Source: DIGJ01 sp041739345 (GTDB taxonomy: Bacteria; Bacillota; Clostridia; Lachnospirales; Lachnospiraceae). From it: a stretch of 64,000 nucleotides of DNA. Under the pieces are notes generated by a model that saw nothing but the letters and a program-made list of their open reading frames with translations, was not told where the DNA came from and did no database searches. Positions 43,478 to 52,528 of the stretch are shown here, piece after piece. The DNA lies in assembly GCA_041739345.1 (NCBI GenBank), contig JBGSNZ010000001.1, positions 1 to 64,000 on the forward strand, written 5' to 3'. Positions within the stretch are counted from its first letter, which is position 1. Each line of letters begins with the position of its first letter. A program made the translations under genes and the position numbers.

Positions 43478-44146
43478 ATGGGACAAAAAGTTAATCCTCA
43501 TGGCTTAAGAGTTGGAGTTATCAGCGACTGGGATTCCAGATGGTATGCAGAAGCTGATTTCGCAGACAACTTAGTTGAAGATTACAACATCAGAAAATTT
43601 TTGAAGAAAAAACTTTATAGTGCTGGTGTTGCTAAGATTGAAATTGAAAGATCTGCAGATAGAGTAAAAGTTATTATTCATACAGCAAAACCTGGTGTAG
43701 TTATCGGTAAAGGTGGATCTGAAATTGAAAAATTAAAGAACGATTTAGTTAAATTTACAAAAAGTAAAGTATTAGTTGATATCAAGGAAATCAAAAGACC
43801 AGACAACAATGCACAGTTAGTAGCAGAAAACATTGCAGGACAGCTTGAAAATCGTATCTCTTTCCGTAGAGCTATGAAATCAACAATGTCAAGAACAATG
43901 AAATCTGGTGCACTTGGAATTAAAACAGCAGTTGCTGGACGTCTTGGTGGTGCTGATATGGCTCGTACCGAGTTCTATAGTGACGGTACTATTCCACTTC
44001 AGACATTACGTGCAGATATCGATTATGGATTTGCAGAAGCAAACACAACTTATGGTAAAGTTGGTGTTAAAGTTTGGATTTACCAAGGTGAAGTTCTTCC
44101 AACAAAAGCACCTAGAGTATCAAAAAAGGAAGGGAGCGATAAATAA
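43478..44146 (+). CDS. rpsC: Ribosomal protein S3
   Basis: 30S protein of 222 residues at the mRNA entry channel. It starts MGQKVNPHGLRVG; the KH domain has VVIGKGGSEIEKL, and the C-terminal domain has GALGIKTAVAGRLGGADMAR. Its stop shares a base with the rplP start (TAATG). Confidence 0.97.
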   Translation: MGQKVNPHGLRVGVISDWDSRWYAEADFADNLVEDYNIRKFLKKKLYSAGVAKIEIERSADRVKVIIHTAKPGVVIGKGGSEIEKLKNDLVKFTKSKVLVDIKEIKRPDNNAQLVAENIAGQLENRISFRRAMKSTMSRTMKSGALGIKTAVAGRLGGADMARTEFYSDGTIPLQTLRADIDYGFAEANTTYGKVGVKVWIYQGEVLPTKAPRVSKKEGSDK

Positions 44147-44583
44147 TGTTAATGCCTAAAAGAGTAAAACGCCGTAAGCAATTTCGTGGCTCTATGAAGG
44201 GTAAAGCTTCCAGAGGTAATAAGATTTCTAACGGTGAATTCGGTATTGTGGCAATGGAGCCAGCATGGATTAAATCAAATCAAATTGAAGCTGCCCGTGT
44301 AGCTATGACTCGTTATATCAAACGTGGTGGTAAAGTTTGGATTAAAATATTCCCAGATAAACCAGTAACCAACAAACCAGCTGAAACTCGTATGGGTTCC
44401 GGTAAAGGCTCTCTTGAATATTGGGTAGCAGTAGTTAAGCCAGGACGTGTAATGTTCGAAATCTCAGGTGTGCCTGAAGATGTAGCTAGAGAAGCATTGC
44501 GTCTTGCAACACATAAATTGCCGGTAAAATGTAAAGTAGTTTCTCGCGCAGACTTAGAAGGAGGTGCGGGCAGTGAAGAGTAA
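44146..44583 (+). CDS. rplP: Ribosomal protein L16
   Basis: 50S protein of 145 residues near the A-site tRNA elbow. It starts MLMPKRVKRRKQFRG and has WIKIFPDKPVTNKPAETRMGSGKG. It overlaps rpsC by one base and its end overlaps rpmC by 11 bases, so the three are translationally coupled. Confidence 0.97.
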   Translation: MLMPKRVKRRKQFRGSMKGKASRGNKISNGEFGIVAMEPAWIKSNQIEAARVAMTRYIKRGGKVWIKIFPDKPVTNKPAETRMGSGKGSLEYWVAVVKPGRVMFEISGVPEDVAREALRLATHKLPVKCKVVSRADLEGGAGSEE

Positions 44584-44770
44584 GACATTTGTAGAAGATA
44601 TTAAAAATAAATCCGCTGCTGAATTAAATGAGGATTTAGTAGCTGCTAAAAAGGAACTTTTTAATTTAAGATTCCAAAACGCAACAAATCAGTTAGAAAA
44701 CACAGGTAGAATTAAAGAAGTTAGAAAAAACATCGCTAGAATTCAAACTGTTATTTCTTCAATTAAATAA
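44573..44770 (+). CDS. rpmC: Ribosomal protein L29
   Basis: 50S protein of 65 residues at the tunnel exit, a two-helix hairpin (ELNEDLVAAKKELFNLRFQNATNQLENT). I chose GTG 44573, which has GGAGGTGCGGG upstream inside the end of rplP. A frame extension to 44564 is not needed. Confidence 0.94.
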   Translation: MKSKTFVEDIKNKSAAELNEDLVAAKKELFNLRFQNATNQLENTGRIKEVRKNIARIQTVISSIK

Positions 44771-44836
44771 GAATTTATTTTCAGCAAGAAATAATAACCG
44801 TTGTTATATCTCAATTGATAGAAAGGAGAATTTGTT

Positions 44837-45091
44837 GTGGAAAGAAATTTAAGAAAAACACGTACTGGTAAAGTAGTAAGTGATAAAATGGATAAAACAA
44901 TCGTTGTTGCAGTTGTTGATCATGTAAAGCATCCACTTTACAGCAAAATCGTTAAGAGAACTTACAAATTAAAAGCTCATGACGAAAACAACGAATGCAA
45001 GATCGGTGATAGAGTTAAAGTTATGGAAACAAGACCATTATCAAAAGATAAAAGATGGAGACTTGTAGAGATTATTGATAAAGCTAAATAA
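44837..45091 (+). CDS. rpsQ: Ribosomal protein S17
   Basis: 30S primary binding protein of 84 residues, OB fold. It has RKTRTGKVVSDKMDKTIVVAV and RVKVMETRPLSKDKRWRLVEI. The start is GTG 44837 (AAAGGAGAA upstream); a TTG three bases earlier is an alternative. Confidence 0.96.
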   Translation: MERNLRKTRTGKVVSDKMDKTIVVAVVDHVKHPLYSKIVKRTYKLKAHDENNECKIGDRVKVMETRPLSKDKRWRLVEIIDKAK

Positions 45092-45183
45092 GACCAAATA
45101 ATTTCACTTGCTTGCAATGGTGAGATTGTAAGGGATGCAGATTGGTTTAAGCCAAGCTGTTAGCGAGAAAGGAGAACTAAGCT

Positions 45184-45552
45184 ATGATTCAACAGGAATC
45201 AAGACTTAAAGTTGCTGATAATACCGGCGCAAAAGAATTACTTTGCATTCGTGTATTAGGCGGATCAACTAGAAGATATGCGGCAATTGGCGATATCATC
45301 GTTGCTACGGTTAAAGATGCAACACCAGGTGGCGTTGTAAAAAAAGGCGATGTTGTTAAAGCGGTAGTTGTTCGTACAGTAAAAGAAAGCCGTCGTAAAG
45401 ATGGTTCTTATATAAGATTTGATGAAAATGCAGCGGTTATCATTAAAGATGACAAAAATCCAAAAGGAACTCGTATCTTTGGACCAGTTGCAAGAGAATT
45501 AAGAGAAAAACAGTTCATGAAAATCGTTTCATTAGCACCAGAAGTATTATAA
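45184..45552 (+). CDS. rplN: Ribosomal protein L14
   Basis: 50S protein of 122 residues at the intersubunit face and RsfS binding site. It starts MIQQESRLKVADNTGAKELLCIRVLGG and ends REKQFMKIVSLAPEVL. A 92-base spacer separates it from rpsQ, a little long for this operon. Confidence 0.97.
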   Translation: MIQQESRLKVADNTGAKELLCIRVLGGSTRRYAAIGDIIVATVKDATPGGVVKKGDVVKAVVVRTVKESRRKDGSYIRFDENAAVIIKDDKNPKGTRIFGPVARELREKQFMKIVSLAPEVL

Positions 45553-45566
45553 GGAGGTGTCGATAG

Positions 45567-45872
45567 GTGGCAACTAGCAAAATTAAAAAAGGTGATACAG
45601 TTAAAGTAATCACTGGAAAAGATAAAGGTAAAGAAGGCAAGGTTATGTCTGTTAAAGAAAGTAAAGTTACTGTTGAAGGTATTAATACTGTAACTAAACA
45701 TGCAAAACCAAGCCAATCTAATCCTAATGGTGGAATTATCCATCAGGAAGCAGCAATTGATATTTCAAACGTTATGTATGTAAATAAAGGCAAAGCAACT
45801 AGAGTTGGATTTAGTTTAAACGGCGATAAAAAAGTCCGTGTAGCAAAATCAACTGGCGATGTTATTGACTAA
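45567..45872 (+). CDS. rplX: Ribosomal protein L24
   Basis: 50S assembly initiator of 101 residues with a KOW motif (KKGDTVKVITGKDKGKEGKV). It starts at GTG 45567 after AAGGAGGTG. Family end features HKSNPNGGIIHQEAAI-type sequence (SQSNPNGGIIHQE) are present. Confidence 0.96.
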   Translation: MATSKIKKGDTVKVITGKDKGKEGKVMSVKESKVTVEGINTVTKHAKPSQSNPNGGIIHQEAAIDISNVMYVNKGKATRVGFSLNGDKKVRVAKSTGDVID

Positions 45873-45894
45873 TCTAGAGAGGAGGACAATTACG

Positions 45895-46434
45895 TTGGCT
45901 CGATTAAAAGAAACTTATTTGAATGAAATCGTTGATGGTATGACAAAGAAGTTCGGATATACGAACGTTATGCAAGTACCTAAACTTGAAAAAATTGTTA
46001 TTAATATGGGCGTTGGCGAAGCAAAAGACAACGCAAAAGTATTAGAATCTGCTGTAAAAGATCTTGAAACAATCTCAGGACAGAAGGCAGTTCTTACAAG
46101 AGCTAAGAAGTCTGTAGCTAACTTCAAAATTAGAGAAGGTATGGCTATCGGATGTAAGGTTACATTGAGAGGCAAAAAGATGTATGAATTTGCTGATCGT
46201 TTAATCAACTTGTCATTACCACGTGTACGTGACTTTAGAGGTGTTAACCCTAACGCATTCGACGGAAGAGGCAACTATGCACTCGGTATTAAAGAACAGT
46301 TAATCTTCCCTGAAATCGAATATGATAAGATTGATAAGGTAAGAGGTATGGATATCATTTTTGTTACAACAGCTGAAACGGATGAAGAAGCTCGTGAATT
46401 ATTAACACAATTTGGTATGCCATTTTCAAAATAA
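45895..46434 (+). CDS. rplE: Ribosomal protein L5
   Basis: 50S protein of 179 residues that binds 5S rRNA and the P-site tRNA. It has KIVINMGVGEAKDN, GQKAVLTRAKKSVANFKIREG and RVRDFRGVNPNAFDGRGNY. I chose TTG 45895, right after GAGAGGAGG; the in-frame extension to 45859 would overlap rplX and lacks a site. Confidence 0.95.
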   Translation: MARLKETYLNEIVDGMTKKFGYTNVMQVPKLEKIVINMGVGEAKDNAKVLESAVKDLETISGQKAVLTRAKKSVANFKIREGMAIGCKVTLRGKKMYEFADRLINLSLPRVRDFRGVNPNAFDGRGNYALGIKEQLIFPEIEYDKIDKVRGMDIIFVTTAETDEEARELLTQFGMPFSK

Positions 46435-46450
46435 TTAGGAGGTAAATTTC

Positions 46451-46636
46451 ATGGCTAAGACTTCAATGAAAGTGAAACAACAACGCCCTGCAAAATTTTC
46501 TACAAGAGCATATACTCGTTGTAGAATTTGTGGCCGTCCACATGCTTATTTAAGAAAATACGGAATTTGCAGAATTTGCTTCCGTGAATTAGCATACAAA
46601 GGCCAGATTCCTGGTGTTAAAAAAGCAAGTTGGTAG
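46451..46636 (+). CDS. rpsN: Ribosomal protein S14, zinc-binding type
   Basis: 30S head protein of 61 residues. Two CxxC pairs (CRICGRPHAYL and CRICF) mark the short zinc-binding form, not the longer zinc-free one induced on zinc starvation. Start MAKTSMKVKQQRP; AGGAGG precedes it. Confidence 0.97.
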   Translation: MAKTSMKVKQQRPAKFSTRAYTRCRICGRPHAYLRKYGICRICFRELAYKGQIPGVKKASW

Positions 46637-46652
46637 AAGGAGGAATAACGAA

Positions 46653-47054
46653 ATGACAATGAGCGATCCAATTGCAGATATGCTTACAAGAATTCGTAAT
46701 GCGAATACTGCAAAACATGATACAGTTGATATACCTGCTTCTAAGATGAAAATCGCGATTGCAGAGATTCTTTTAAAAGAAGGTTATGTTAAGAGCTTCT
46801 CAGTAGAAGAAGTTGGTGGATTCAATTCAATCCATATTACATTAAAATATGGTGCGGACAAAAGCGTTAAAATTATTTCTGGTCTTAAGAGAATTTCTAA
46901 ACCAGGACTTAGAGTATATGCAAATGCAGAAGAACTTCCAAAAGTACTTGGAGGTTTAGGAACTGCTATTATTTCCACAAATCAGGGAGTAATCTCTGAT
47001 AAAGATGCTAGAAAACTTAATGTAGGTGGAGAAGTTCTAGCATTTGTTTGGTAA
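46653..47054 (+). CDS. rpsH: Ribosomal protein S8
   Basis: 30S central-domain protein of 133 residues; in E. coli it also represses the spc operon. It has SDPIADMLTRIRNAN, LKRISKPGLRVY and GLGTAIISTNQGVISD. I chose ATG 46653 behind GAAGGAGGAAT; a frame extension would overlap rpsN. Confidence 0.97.
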   Translation: MTMSDPIADMLTRIRNANTAKHDTVDIPASKMKIAIAEILLKEGYVKSFSVEEVGGFNSIHITLKYGADKSVKIISGLKRISKPGLRVYANAEELPKVLGGLGTAIISTNQGVISDKDARKLNVGGEVLAFVW

Positions 47055-47184
47055 TAGTCTCGACTTCGTCGAGTCATTCGGAGAATGCTTTGCATTCTTC
47101 GCAAGATTTACCAATTAATTAAGTAGCTTATAAGCGTAAAGAGGAAACATCCTCTTTCACTATAAAGAATTAGGAGGTACGGGC
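47055..47184 (+). other. rpsH-rplF spacer with three small hairpins
   Basis: CTCGACTTCGTCGAG, GAATGCTTTGCATTC and AAAGAGGAAACATCCTCTTT lie in series. They resemble stabiliser or processing hairpins within the operon rather than terminators, since none is followed by a U-run. Confidence 0.45.
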
Positions 47185-47727
47185 ATGTCACGTATAGGAA
47201 GAATGCCAATCGCTGTACCAGCAGGCGTTACTGTTGATATCGCAGAAAATAATAAAGTGACTGTAAAAGGTCCAAAGGGAACACTTGAAAGAGTTTTACC
47301 TTCCGAGATGAAAATCGTAATGGAAGCAAACGAAATCGTTGTTTCTAGACCAAGTGATTTAAAGAAAATGAAATCATTACATGGTTTAACAAGAACATTA
47401 GTTAACAATATGATTATCGGTGTAACACAAGGATATGAAAAAGTTCTTGAAATCAACGGTGTTGGTTATAGAGCTGCAAAACAGGGTAAGACATTAACAT
47501 TATCACTCGGTTATTCACATCCAGTTATTATGGAAGATCCAGAAGGTCTTGAAGCTGTACTTGAAGGACAGAACAAGATTATTGTTAAAGGTATCGATAA
47601 AGAAAAAGTTGGCCAATACGCTGCTGAAATCAGAATTAAGAGAAAACCTGAACCTTATAAAGGAAAAGGTATTAAATATGCTGATGAAGTTATTAGACGT
47701 AAAGTTGGTAAGACTGGTAAGAAATAA
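47185..47727 (+). CDS. rplF: Ribosomal protein L6
   Basis: 50S protein of 180 residues with two similar domains, near the sarcin-ricin loop. It starts MSRIGRMPIAVPAGVTV and ends with the signature EIRIKRKPEPYKGKGIKYADE. AGGAGGTACGGGC precedes ATG 47185. Confidence 0.97.
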   Translation: MSRIGRMPIAVPAGVTVDIAENNKVTVKGPKGTLERVLPSEMKIVMEANEIVVSRPSDLKKMKSLHGLTRTLVNNMIIGVTQGYEKVLEINGVGYRAAKQGKTLTLSLGYSHPVIMEDPEGLEAVLEGQNKIIVKGIDKEKVGQYAAEIRIKRKPEPYKGKGIKYADEVIRRKVGKTGKK

Positions 47728-47745
47728 TTAAAGGAGTGAAAAACG

Positions 47746-48114
47746 ATGGTTAAAAAAGAATCAAGAACAAAAGTTCGCGCAAAGAAACACCTAAGAATTC
47801 GTAATCGTTTTGCAGGTACTGCAGCAAGACCGCGTTTAGCAGTGTTTAGAAGTAATAATCATATGTACGCTCAAATTATTGATGACGCAGCTCACAATAC
47901 CTTAGTTTCAGCTTCTACTCTTCAAAAAGATGTGAAAGCAGAGTTAGAAAAAACTAACAATGTTGACGCAGCCACCAAATTAGGTGAAGTTATTGCGAAG
48001 AAAGCATTAGAAAAAGGTATTACAGAAGTTGTCTTTGATAGAGGCGGATTTATATATCAAGGTAAAGTTAAAGCATTAGCAGATGCAGCAAGAGAAGCTG
48101 GTCTACAATTCTAG
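47746..48114 (+). CDS. rplR: Ribosomal protein L18
   Basis: 50S protein of 122 residues that binds 5S rRNA with L5. It has RVRAKKHLRIRNRFAGT-like sequence (KVRAKKHLRIRNRF), RLAVFRSNNHMYAQIIDD and FDRGGFIYQGKVKALAD. Ribosome site AAAGGAGTG. Confidence 0.97.
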   Translation: MVKKESRTKVRAKKHLRIRNRFAGTAARPRLAVFRSNNHMYAQIIDDAAHNTLVSASTLQKDVKAELEKTNNVDAATKLGEVIAKKALEKGITEVVFDRGGFIYQGKVKALADAAREAGLQF

Positions 48115-48134
48115 GTAAGGAGGAAAATTTATAC

Positions 48135-48644
48135 ATGAGACGTGAAATCATTGATGCTAGTCAAATGGAATTAGAAGATAAAGTAGTATCAATCAAACGT
48201 GTAACTAAAGTAGTAAAAGGTGGTCGTAACTTCAGATTTACTGCATTAGTAGTTGTTGGTGACAAGAATGGACACGTTGGTGCTGGTTTAGGTAAGGCTA
48301 CAGAAATTCCAGAAGCTATCCGCAAAGGAAAAGAAGATGCAATCAAGAAATTAATTTCCTTGCCATTAGATGAAAATGGAAGTATACCTCATGATTATGT
48401 TGGAAAATTCGGCAGTGCATCCGTAATGCTGAAACGTTCCCCAGAGGGTACAGGAATCATCGCAGGAGGTCCTGCACGTAACGTTCTTGAGTTAGCAGGA
48501 TTTAAGAATATCCGTACGAAGTCTTTAGGCTCAAATAACAAACAGAATGTAGTTCTTGCTACAATCCAAGGTTTAAGCCAATTAAAGACTCCAGAAGAAG
48601 TTGCAAAACTTCGTGGAATTACTGTTGAAGAACTCTTAGGATAG
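48135..48644 (+). CDS. rpsE: Ribosomal protein S5
   Basis: 30S protein of 169 residues important for decoding fidelity and mRNA helicase action. It has VTKVVKGGRNFRFTALVVVGD, GHVGAGLGKATEIPEAIRKG and GTGIIAGGPARNVLELAG. AAGGAGG precedes ATG 48135. Confidence 0.97.
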   Translation: MRREIIDASQMELEDKVVSIKRVTKVVKGGRNFRFTALVVVGDKNGHVGAGLGKATEIPEAIRKGKEDAIKKLISLPLDENGSIPHDYVGKFGSASVMLKRSPEGTGIIAGGPARNVLELAGFKNIRTKSLGSNNKQNVVLATIQGLSQLKTPEEVAKLRGITVEELLG

Positions 48645-48767
48645 GTCAAATAGACCTCGCGTGCAGTCGCCAAGTTCAAGCGAGCTTGATTTTGGCTCGT
48701 TGCCTTCGCGAAAATAAACCCGAAGAATCGAAAGATTTTTCGCCACTAGATCAGGAGGTGTAGATAC
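48645..48767 (+). other. rpsE-rpmD spacer with partial hairpins
   Basis: GCGAGC-TTGATTTT-GGCTCGT and CGAAGAATCGAAAGATTTTTCG form short stems in a 123-base gap. No terminator U-run follows, and genes on both sides are ribosomal, so read-through is expected. Confidence 0.4.
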
Positions 48768-48950
48768 GTGGCTAATAAGTTAAAAGTTACATTGGTTAAG
48801 TCTACAATTGGTGCGATTCCTAAGCATAGAGCAACGGTTGAAGCATTAGGCTTAAAGAAATTAAATAATACAGTTGAAATGCCAGACAATGAAGCCGTAA
48901 GAGGTATGATTTGGCATGTAAGACATTTGTTAAAAGTAGAAGAAATCTAA
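48768..48950 (+). CDS. rpmD: Ribosomal protein L30
   Basis: 50S protein of 60 residues, the short bacterial form. It shows LKVTLVKSTIGAIPKHRATVEALGLKKLN with an intact end. It starts at GTG 48768 after CAGGAGGTG. Confidence 0.96.
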   Translation: MANKLKVTLVKSTIGAIPKHRATVEALGLKKLNNTVEMPDNEAVRGMIWHVRHLLKVEEI

Positions 48951-48984
48951 TATAGATTTGAAATATTATAAGGAGGTGCGCAGG

Positions 48985-49425
48985 ATGAACTTATCAGAAT
49001 TAAGACCTGCTGATGGCTCGAAGCATAACGACAATTTCAGAAGAGGCCGTGGACATGGTTCAGGAAATGGTAAGACAGCTGGTAAAGGCCATAAAGGACA
49101 GAAAGCTCGTTCAGGAGCTCCAAGACCTGGTTTTGAAGGTGGTCAGATGCCATTATACAGAAGATTACCAAAAAGAGGATTTACTTGCAGAAATTCCAAA
49201 GTTATCGTTGGTATCAATGTAGATATGCTCAATAATTTTGACGATGGTGCAGAAGTTACAGTAGCAACATTAATGGAAGCTGGTATTGTTAAAAATCCAA
49301 GAGATGGTGTTAAAATTCTTGGTAATGGAGAATTAACTAAGAAGCTCAACGTTAAGGTAGACGCTTACAGTGCAGGTGCTGTAACGAAGATTGAAGCTCT
49401 TGGTGGAAAAGCAGAGGTGATCTAG
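48985..49425 (+). CDS. rplO: Ribosomal protein L15
   Basis: 50S late-assembly protein of 146 residues. Glycine-rich N-terminal arm RGRGHGSGNGKTAGKGHKGQ and globular GFEGGQMPLYRRLPKRGF. I chose ATG 48985 after AAGGAGGTGCG; the extension to 48958 has no site. Confidence 0.97.
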   Translation: MNLSELRPADGSKHNDNFRRGRGHGSGNGKTAGKGHKGQKARSGAPRPGFEGGQMPLYRRLPKRGFTCRNSKVIVGINVDMLNNFDDGAEVTVATLMEAGIVKNPRDGVKILGNGELTKKLNVKVDAYSAGAVTKIEALGGKAEVI

Positions 49426-49428
49426 GAA

Positions 49429-50763
49429 ATGTTTAAGACACTCCGAAATGCGTTTAAAATTAAGGATATTAGACAGAAGCTAATATATACTTTTATTGCA
49501 TTGGTTATAGTGAGGCTGGGTTGCCAGCTTCCTATACCGGGTGTAAATAGAGAATATTTCGCTAGTTGGTTTGAACAACAAACAGCTCTAAACTTTTTTG
49601 ATGCAATGACAGGTGGATCATTTACAACAATGTCCATCTTTGCATTGAATATTACACCATATATTACATCTTCCATCATCATGCAGTTATTAACCATTGC
49701 AATTCCTAAGTTAGAGGAAATGCAAAAAGATGGGGAAGATGGAAGAAAGAAAATCGCAGAATATACACGTTATGTAACGGTTGCTTTAGCGCTTATCGAA
49801 GGTATTGCTATGGCAGTAGGATTTGGTAACCAAGGTTTATTAGAAGGCGGAAGTACCTTTACAAATGTAGCAGTAATTGTTGTATCTTTAACTGCTGGTT
49901 CTGCAGTATTAATGTGGATCGGTGAGCAAATCACCCAAAATGGTGTTGGAAATGGTATTTCAATCGTTCTTTTAATTAACATTATATCAAGAATTCCTGG
50001 CGATTTGATGAGTCTTTATAACAAGTTTGTAGCTAGTGCAACCGTTGTTAATGCGATTCTTGCATCAGTAATCATTCTTGCAGTCATTCTTGCAATGGTA
50101 GTATTTATTATTATTCTTCAGAATGGCGAAAGAAGAATTCATGTTCAGTATGCAAAAAAAGTTCAAGGTAGAAAAATGGTTGGAGGACAATCTTCTCATA
50201 TACCATTAAAGGTAAATACCGCAGGTGTAATCCCTGTAATCTTTGCCAGCTCCTTGATGTCATTCCCAATTGTAATTGCTCAGTTTATGAGTGTGACTCC
50301 TGCATCTGGATCAGGTACTACCTTAATTCAGAAGCTATTGAAGGTTTGTAATCAAGGTTCTTGGTGCAACTTTACTAGTTTTGCAGAATTCAAATACACA
50401 TTGGGACTAGTAGTATACATTGCTCTTGTTATTTTCTTTGCATATTTTTATACTTCAATTACATTTAATCCAATTGAAGTATCAAATAATATGAAGAAGC
50501 AGGGTGGATTTATTCCGGGTATTCGTCCTGGAAAGCCTACCACAGATTACTTAACAAAAGTACTTAATAACATAATCTTCATTGGTGCAATAGGTTTAAC
50601 GATTATAGCAGTAGTACCAATTTTCTTTTCAGGTGCATTCGATGCAAGCGTTTCATTTAGTGGAACTTCATTAATCATTATTGTTGGAGTTGTTCTTGAA
50701 ACAATGAAACAAATTGAATCTATGATGCTTGTTCGACACTATAAAGGATTCTTAAACGACTAG
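49429..50763 (+). CDS. secY: Preprotein translocase channel SecY
   Basis: The central pore of the Sec translocase, 444 residues with ten transmembrane helices. It starts MFKTLRNAFKIKDIRQKLIYT; the plug helix region and GGQSSHIPLKVNTAGVIPVIFASSL, the GFIPGIRPGKPT loop and the C-terminal MLVRHYKGFL are all typical. It lies three bases after rplO. It exports the signal-peptide proteins in this window. Confidence 0.97.
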   Translation: MFKTLRNAFKIKDIRQKLIYTFIALVIVRLGCQLPIPGVNREYFASWFEQQTALNFFDAMTGGSFTTMSIFALNITPYITSSIIMQLLTIAIPKLEEMQKDGEDGRKKIAEYTRYVTVALALIEGIAMAVGFGNQGLLEGGSTFTNVAVIVVSLTAGSAVLMWIGEQITQNGVGNGISIVLLINIISRIPGDLMSLYNKFVASATVVNAILASVIILAVILAMVVFIIILQNGERRIHVQYAKKVQGRKMVGGQSSHIPLKVNTAGVIPVIFASSLMSFPIVIAQFMSVTPASGSGTTLIQKLLKVCNQGSWCNFTSFAEFKYTLGLVVYIALVIFFAYFYTSITFNPIEVSNNMKKQGGFIPGIRPGKPTTDYLTKVLNNIIFIGAIGLTIIAVVPIFFSGAFDASVSFSGTSLIIIVGVVLETMKQIESMMLVRHYKGFLND

Positions 50764-50836
50764 AAAATCATACATTTTGGGACGATGAACCTCTGGTTTA
50801 TCGTCCCTATAAGTATTTATGTGGAGGATACCAAAT

Positions 50837-51478
50837 ATGAAAATAATTATGTTGGGTGGACCAGGTGCCGGAAAAGGTACTCAGGCAAAAAAAATTGCGA
50901 CTGAATATAAAATTCCGCACATTTCTACGGGTGATATTTTTAGAGCAAATATTAAAGGCGGAACGCAGCTTGGTGAAAAAGCGAAAGCTTATATGGACCA
51001 AGGACTACTAGTTCCGGATGAATTGGTAGTTGACTTAGTTGTTGACCGCATTGGTCAAGAAGATGCAAAAAATGGATATGTTCTAGATGGTTTTCCAAGA
51101 ACAATTCCTCAGGCGCAAGCTTTAGATAAAGCATTAACAGCAATCAATGAAACAATTGATTATGCAATTGATGTTGAAGTCCCAGATCAGGTCATCATTA
51201 ACAGAATGGCTGGTCGTAGGGCATGCATTGGCTGTGGAGGTACTTTTCATGTTGAATTTAATCCACCAAAAGTAGAAGATAAATGTGATCTTTGTGGTAG
51301 TGATTTAATCCTTCGTGATGATGATAAACCAGAAACTGTAAAAACACGTTTGGATGTTTATCATGAGCAAACACAACCATTGATTGATTATTATACCAAT
51401 CAGAAGTTACTCGTTGAAGTTGATGGAACACAAGAAGTGGCTGAAGTATTTGAAGCCATTAGGAAAATTTTAGGGTGA
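50837..51478 (+). CDS. adk: Adenylate kinase, zinc-type LID
   Basis: A 213-residue enzyme interconverting ATP+AMP and 2 ADP. P loop GGPGAGKGTQAKKI, AMP site STGDIFRANI and LDGFPRTIPQA. The LID has four cysteines (CIGCGG...CDLCG), the structural zinc form common in Gram-positives. I chose ATG 50837 with GTGGAGG upstream; a further in-frame start lies inside that site. map follows with an overlapping stop region. Confidence 0.97.
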   Translation: MKIIMLGGPGAGKGTQAKKIATEYKIPHISTGDIFRANIKGGTQLGEKAKAYMDQGLLVPDELVVDLVVDRIGQEDAKNGYVLDGFPRTIPQAQALDKALTAINETIDYAIDVEVPDQVIINRMAGRRACIGCGGTFHVEFNPPKVEDKCDLCGSDLILRDDDKPETVKTRLDVYHEQTQPLIDYYTNQKLLVEVDGTQEVAEVFEAIRKILG

Positions 51479-51483
51479 ACAAT

Positions 51484-52245
51484 ATGTCTGTGACAATAAA
51501 ATCTAACAGAGAAATAGAATTAATGCGTGAAGCAGGAAAAATTCTTTGCACAGTTCATGATGAACTGGAAAAAGCATTGAAACCAGGTATGTCTACATTG
51601 GATATCGACCGTTTGGGAGAAGAACTCATTAGGAGCTACGACTGCATACCTTCTTTCTTGAACTACAATGGGTACCCAGCATCTATCTGTGTATCCTTAA
51701 ATGATGAAGTCGTACATGGTATTCCAACTAAAAAGCGTATTATTACTGAAGGCGATATTGTAAGCTTAGACGCAGGTGTAATTTACAAGGGATATCAATC
51801 AGATGCAGCCAGAACCTATGGTGTAGGCGAGGTAAGCGAGGAAGCAAGGCGATTAATGGATGTTACAAAGCAGAGCTTTTTTGAAGGCATAAAGTATGCC
51901 AAAGCTGGAAATCATCTCTATGATATTTCAAAGGCTATTCAAAAATATGTAGAGTCCAATGGATTTTCTATCGTCCGAGATTTAGTCGGACATGGAATAG
52001 GAACCGAATTGCATGAAGAACCGCAAATACCGAACTTTAAGCCAATGGGTCGAGGAATTAAATTGCAGCCAGGGATGACCTTGGCAATTGAACCAATGGT
52101 TAATGCAGGTGCTTATGACGTCTGGTGGTTAGAGGATGACTGGACGGTTGTATCACAGGATGGATCATTATCTGCACATTACGAAAATACCGTTTTGATA
52201 ACAGAAGGTGAACCAGAATTATTATCATTACCAAAAAATAGTTAA
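51484..52245 (+). CDS. map: Methionine aminopeptidase type I
   Basis: A 253-residue metalloprotease removing N-terminal Met. The five metal ligands are in place: VSLDAGVIYKGYQSDAARTYGVG (Asp, Asp), GHGIGTELHEEP (His), LAIEPMV (Glu) and the final Glu in HYENTVLITE. I favour ATG 51484 with AGGGTGA upstream; GTG 51475 overlapping the adk stop is an alternative. It is a standard member of the secY-adk-map-infA block. Confidence 0.95.
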   Translation: MSVTIKSNREIELMREAGKILCTVHDELEKALKPGMSTLDIDRLGEELIRSYDCIPSFLNYNGYPASICVSLNDEVVHGIPTKKRIITEGDIVSLDAGVIYKGYQSDAARTYGVGEVSEEARRLMDVTKQSFFEGIKYAKAGNHLYDISKAIQKYVESNGFSIVRDLVGHGIGTELHEEPQIPNFKPMGRGIKLQPGMTLAIEPMVNAGAYDVWWLEDDWTVVSQDGSLSAHYENTVLITEGEPELLSLPKNS

Positions 52246-52280
52246 AACAATCGTCGGATATTAAAATAGGAGGTTAGAAA

Positions 52281-52499
52281 ATGTCAAAAGCAGATGTAGT
52301 TGAAATTGAAGGAACCGTAATTGAGAAGTTGCCAAATGCTATGTTCCGTGTAGAATTGGAAAATAAGCATATTGTGCTAGCTCACATTAGCGGGAAATTA
52401 AGAATGCATTTTATACGTATTCTTCCAGGTGATAAGGTAACATTAGAACTTTCACCATATGATTTAACAAAGGGAAGAATTATTTGGAGAGATAAATAA
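52281..52499 (+). CDS. infA: Translation initiation factor IF-1
   Basis: A 72-residue OB-fold factor binding the 30S A site. The sequence starts MSKADVVEIEGTVIEKLPNAMFRVEL and ends YDLTKGRIIWRDK. AGGAGG precedes ATG 52281. rpmJ normally follows at once; here a 279-nt element, a terminator and a giant glycosidase gene intervene. Confidence 0.97.
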   Translation: MSKADVVEIEGTVIEKLPNAMFRVELENKHIVLAHISGKLRMHFIRILPGDKVTLELSPYDLTKGRIIWRDK

Positions 52500-52528
52500 G
52501 AGATTGCAATTCAAGGTTAACGGCAAAA

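Noticed and set aside
44834..44839. TTG start for rpsQ
   Set aside because: GTG three bases later fits the family start better. Both are in frame and the choice changes one residue.
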